From contig JAPKAJ010000108.1 of NCBI GenBank assembly GCA_028825345.1, positions 1 to 7,578 of the forward strand: a DNA stretch of 7,578 nucleotides, in the 5' to 3' direction. Both the position numbers and the translations under genes were made by a program. Positions 5,337-7,578 of the stretch are shown here, piece after piece; the first letter of the stretch is position 1, and every line of letters starts with the position of its first letter. Below the pieces are notes generated by a model. It made no database searches. It was not told the origin of the DNA and saw nothing but the letters and a program-made list of their open reading frames with translations. The stretch is from Arenicellales bacterium (GTDB lineage: Bacteria > Pseudomonadota > Gammaproteobacteria > Arenicellales > UBA868).

Positions 5337-5981
5337 CTAACTGGCGACATACACTTGCGTGTGCCACATCAGTGAGTCGCGGACGAAGACACGCTTAAAT
5401 CCACCCGCCTCGATAGATTCCTGGACGAGTCGGGGCTCATGTATGAAGCTGCGAAAGTCCGAGCGAAACAACCAGAAGCCAAAGTTCCAAATCTTATTGC
5501 AAATCTCGCCGAGCAAGTGCTTTCTCGGATAGGTGAGTGCGATAACACGGCTGGTGCAATCGAGGGTGGCGCGAATCAATTCCTTGGGCGCGGGATAGCA
5601 GCAAACCACTTTGTCCAAAACTGTTAGGTCCACTTTGTCCAGTGACTCGCTCATCTCGACAAAATCACCAAGCCGGTACTGCGTGCGCTGCTCTAATTTG
5701 TGCTCCTTGGCGCGGCTTTCGGCAAGTTGCAACATACGTGGTGCGAGGTCGATGCCGATGGCAGTTAAAGCCCCCTTCTCTAACAATGTTTGGTGTAAAA
5801 CGCCCACACCGCAGCCTACTTCTAATAAGGTGAGACCATCGAGCCCCATCGATTCGAGTTCGCGCACAAGTTGCAGTTGGTTATCATCGAGCCCTTTGCG
5901 TCGGTATCGGCGCTCATAACGCTTCGACATCCAGCCGAAACACGTTTGAGCAGCGCCTATATGTCGTGAGCAACAGTTCAT
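5337..5981 (-). CDS. class I SAM-dependent methyltransferase (MNCC-type)
   Basis: A 214-residue Rossmann-fold methyltransferase. Motif I is LLEVGCGVG at residues 52-60, the acidic end of strand 2 is D78 in GIDLA, GD at 105-106 lies in the motif III area, and VLDKVVCCYP at 121-130 covers the motif IV region. The first residues MNCC, followed by a third cysteine (C14) and the ERRYRRKG stretch, recall a group of bacterial methyltransferases that begin MNCC and are often annotated after Mg-protoporphyrin O-methyltransferase; this supports the start at 5981. The acceptor substrate is unknown, and no tetrapyrrole gene is nearby. The N-terminal cysteines could bind metal (inference). GGA about a dozen bases before the ATG is a weak ribosome binding site. 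Its 3' end abuts attR of the tRNA-Phe element, so it lies just outside the insertion. Confidence 0.82.
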   Translation of the reverse strand: MNCCSRHIGAAQTCFGWMSKRYERRYRRKGLDDNQLQLVRELESMGLDGLTLLEVGCGVGVLHQTLLEKGALTAIGIDLAPRMLQLAESRAKEHKLEQRTQYRLGDFVEMSESLDKVDLTVLDKVVCCYPAPKELIRATLDCTSRVIALTYPRKHLLGEICNKIWNFGFWLFRSDFRSFIHEPRLVQESIEAGGFKRVFVRDSLMWHTQVYVAS

Positions 5982-6111
5982 GCAGTTTTTCCGAATTTAG
6001 ACCATAGACTTGCACAGCAGGATATCACGCCCGAAAATGGACTGTTCCAACCAACGCCAGTGCGGTGGATGTGCGATCGACCCAAATGTTTTTCTGTCCG
6101 GCTAATTTTCA

Positions 6112-6136
6112 TATACTGTCTCGCACAATAGCTTTG
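6112..6136 (+). promoter_or_regulatory. putative -10 element upstream of the DUF1330 gene
   Basis: TATACT at 6112-6117 matches 5 of 6 -10 consensus bases and would start transcription near 6124, about 23 bases before the ATG. A T-rich tract at 6089-6095 is the only -35 candidate and is poor, so the call rests on the -10 and its position. Confidence 0.35.
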
Positions 6137-6146
6137 AGAGACTCAC

Positions 6147-6581
6147 ATGGCCCAAGATTTTGTTGATCCCACACGGGATAGATTTCGAGCCTTTCGCTCG
6201 ATGGCGAACAACGACCCGATCCACATGTTGAACCTGGTCTGCCTGCGGCCAACAGCTGCCTATCCCGAGGGGCATGAGCTGCATGGCCAGTCGGTGAGTG
6301 GGCTGGAGGCTTACCGGTCCTATGGCCGTGAGAGTGGGCCCATCTTAAAGCAGGTGGGAGGCTGTATCGCCTATAGTGCGGACTTCAAACTTACCCTTAT
6401 TGGGCCAGAGAGTGAGCATTGGGATATCGTCTTTATTGCCGAGTACCCCTCTGGCGACGCTTTTGTCTCGATGGTGAAGAATGTTGATTACCAAAAGGCT
6501 GTAGTGCATCGTCAGGCCGCGGTCAGGACTTCGCGTTTGCTGAGGTTATCGCCTAATGCGGTAGGAGAAGAGTTTGGTTGA
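6147..6581 (+). CDS. DUF1330 domain-containing protein
   Basis: A 144-residue protein of the DUF1330 type, a ferredoxin-like (dimeric alpha-beta barrel-related) fold without an established reaction. Family features are the early strand MLNLVCLRP at residues 27-35, the YRSYGRESGPIL helix at 56-67, the central strand IVFIAEYPSGDAF at 94-106, and the C-terminal VVHRQAAVRTSRLL at 119-132, which carries the conserved HRxAA-type motif. Related folds act as small monooxygenases or stress-related proteins; function here is unknown. GAGAG at 6136-6140, six bases before the ATG, is a good ribosome binding site. It appears to be a single-gene unit with a -10 element upstream and an intrinsic terminator just after the stop. 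Confidence 0.8.
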   Translation: MAQDFVDPTRDRFRAFRSMANNDPIHMLNLVCLRPTAAYPEGHELHGQSVSGLEAYRSYGRESGPILKQVGGCIAYSADFKLTLIGPESEHWDIVFIAEYPSGDAFVSMVKNVDYQKAVVHRQAAVRTSRLLRLSPNAVGEEFG

Positions 6582-6589
6582 GTCGGTTG

Positions 6590-6620
6590 AGGTTCACAGG
6601 CTGAACCTGGTATTTTGTTT
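6590..6620 (+). terminator. Rho-independent terminator after the DUF1330 gene
   Basis: AGGTTCA at 6590-6596 pairs perfectly with TGAACCT at 6602-6608 across a five-base loop, followed after two G by a T-rich run (TATTTTGTTT, 6611-6620). It starts nine bases after the stop codon. The two intervening bases and the imperfect T-run weaken it slightly. Confidence 0.6.
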
Positions 6621-6709
6621 GCGTGACGATATGCCGATGCATCGCTGGCCAAGGGCCAACACAAACGGTGGGCCCCATACAACGACCAGACACCTTGTAA
6701 CCACTTACC

Positions 6710-6733
6710 GATGCAGTAACAGATGCCGTAACA
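6710..6733 (+). repeat. 12-bp tandem direct repeat
   Basis: GATGCAGTAACA (6710-6721) is followed immediately by GATGCCGTAACA (6722-6733), with one mismatch. Further GTAAC or GTTAC cores lie nearby at 6697-6701 and 6746-6750. The units overlap the left side of the larger inverted repeat here. Confidence 0.6.
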
Positions 6734-6753
6734 GTAGTAGGCACCGTTACTGC
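6713..6753. repeat. large inverted repeat upstream of the desulfhydrase/sulfo-lyase gene
   Basis: GCAGTAAC at 6713-6720 pairs perfectly with GTTACTGC at 6746-6753. Inside, GCC (6725-6727) pairs with GGC (6740-6742), leaving a loop of 12 bases. No T-run follows. It lies 58 bases before the next start codon and could be an operator, a leader RNA structure or a small repeat element; nothing decides between these. Confidence 0.5.
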
Positions 6754-6811
6754 GTATGGCATAACGGATACGTCAACTCGATACACCGACTAATCAGGAG
6801 TCAGCCACCCT

Positions 6812-7578
6812 ATGGATCTTGACCGTTTTCCCCGTGTCCGCCTTGGACATCTGCCCACACCACTCGAACATCTGCCTAATCTCAGTCGGGAGCTGGGAGG
6901 CCCCGAGATCTGGATAAAACGTGACGATTGCACTGGCCTGGCGACCGGGGGCAACAAGACCCGCAAATTGGAGTTCCTGATGGCCGAGGCGCAGGAGCTC
7001 AACGCGGATGTGGTCCTGACCTGTGGGGCGACCCAATCCAATCATGCCCGCCAAACCGCCGCGGCTGCGGCTCGTCTAGGCATGAAGTGCCATATCCTTC
7101 TTGAAGACCGGACCGGCAAAACCAACACCGAGTACACCCAAAACGGCAACGTTCTTCTTGATCTGCTGTACGGCGCAACTCTTGAGTACCACTCCCAGGG
7201 CGCTGATATGAATGGGTTGATGGCGCAGGCGGCGGAGCGCTTTGGCGCGGATGGCCTTACCCCTTATACGATTCCCGGCGGCGGCTCCAACCCAACCGGT
7301 GCACTGGGTTACGTTAATGCAGGCGTCGAACTGCTGGAACAATCAATTGAACTGGGATTAAAAATCGACCAGGTCGTCCACGCAACCGGCAGTACCGGTA
7401 CGCAGGCGGGGTTGGTAGTCGGACTGGTCGCCACCGACAGCAATATTCCGGTTTACGGCATCAGCGTCCGTGCCGAGCAGGCAGTCCAAGAGCAAAACGT
7501 ATTGGCCCTGGCACAGGATACGGCAAAAAAATTGGGGTGTGCCGGAGTTGTTCAGCCTGAGCACGTCGTCGTCAACTC
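6812..7578 (+). CDS. D-cysteine desulfhydrase / L-cysteate sulfo-lyase family PLP enzyme (3' end cut by window)
   Basis: The first 255 residues of a fold-type II PLP enzyme of the ACC deaminase / D-cysteine desulfhydrase family; full members are about 330-340 aa, so roughly a quarter lies beyond the window. The MDLDRFPRV start and LPTPLEHL segment are family-typical and fix the ATG at 6812, with AGGAG at 6796-6800 as ribosome binding site. K49 in GGNKTRKLEFL is the expected Schiff-base lysine. QSNH at 75-78 is the substrate carboxylate-binding loop with the serine conserved in this family. GGGSNPTGALGY around 156-167 and ATGSTGTQAG at 191-200 form the phosphate-binding region. Candidate reactions are D-cysteine to pyruvate, sulfide and ammonia (DcyD) or L-cysteate to pyruvate, sulfite and ammonia (CuyA). 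The CTGLATGGNKTRKLEFLMAEA-like stretch at 40-60 reads to me closer to CuyA-type proteins, but this is from memory. A large inverted repeat lies upstream. Confidence 0.87.
   Translation, partial: MDLDRFPRVRLGHLPTPLEHLPNLSRELGGPEIWIKRDDCTGLATGGNKTRKLEFLMAEAQELNADVVLTCGATQSNHARQTAAAAARLGMKCHILLEDRTGKTNTEYTQNGNVLLDLLYGATLEYHSQGADMNGLMAQAAERFGADGLTPYTIPGGGSNPTGALGYVNAGVELLEQSIELGLKIDQVVHATGSTGTQAGLVVGLVATDSNIPVYGISVRAEQAVQEQNVLALAQDTAKKLGCAGVVQPEHVVVN

Noticed and set aside
6710..6733. CRISPR-like array
   Set aside because: The two units are 12 bases and directly adjacent with no spacers, and no cas gene is present.

Overview
The window looks like a stretch of a gammaproteobacterial chromosome, probably from an environmental or marine lineage. 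This is an inference from protein resemblance (a YigB-like phosphatase, a DUF2237 protein, a tRNA-Phe with encoded CCA, and an enzyme of the D-cysteine desulfhydrase / L-cysteate sulfo-lyase family) and from moderate G+C. No gene here fixes the genus. Most genes are metabolic or conserved-uncharacterised.

Layout. Bases 1-115 hold the probable 3' end of an upstream gene in an uncertain frame. A HAD phosphatase (112-804) and an orphan lipoamide-dehydrogenase-type flavoenzyme (829-2238) follow on the plus strand, 24 bases apart and likely co-transcribed. A zinc-ribbon NUDIX hydrolase (2793-2254, minus) converges on them with only 15 bases between the stop codons. It is divergent from a DUF2237 protein (2962-3348, plus), and the 168-base divergent spacer has a plausible promoter in each direction. 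A tRNA-Phe(GAA) gene (3421-3496) has a very good sigma-70 promoter.

The main finding is at the tRNA. The last 48 bases of tRNA-Phe (3449-3496) recur exactly at 5271-5318, with no 5' half of a tRNA before the second copy. This is the attL/attR signature of an element integrated into the 3' end of a tRNA gene. The enclosed unit is only 1822 bp, has no recognisable integrase, and carries one apparently intact gene: a COG4529 (YdhS-like) FAD/NAD(P)-binding protein on the minus strand. Its non-coding flanks contain short direct and inverted repeats that could be recombinase or excisionase arm sites, plus a fragment resembling a tRNA 5' end. The best reading is an integrase-less element: a cis-mobilizable element or a decayed genomic islet that would need recombinase supplied in trans.

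Beyond attR the sequence continues with an MNCC-type SAM-dependent methyltransferase (5981-5337, minus), a DUF1330 protein (6147-6581, plus) followed by a likely intrinsic terminator, a spacer with a large inverted repeat and a 12-bp tandem repeat, and the first 255 codons of a PLP-dependent desulfhydrase / sulfo-lyase (6812 to the window end). Apart from the HAD-flavoenzyme pair, these genes look like separate transcription units without a common pathway.
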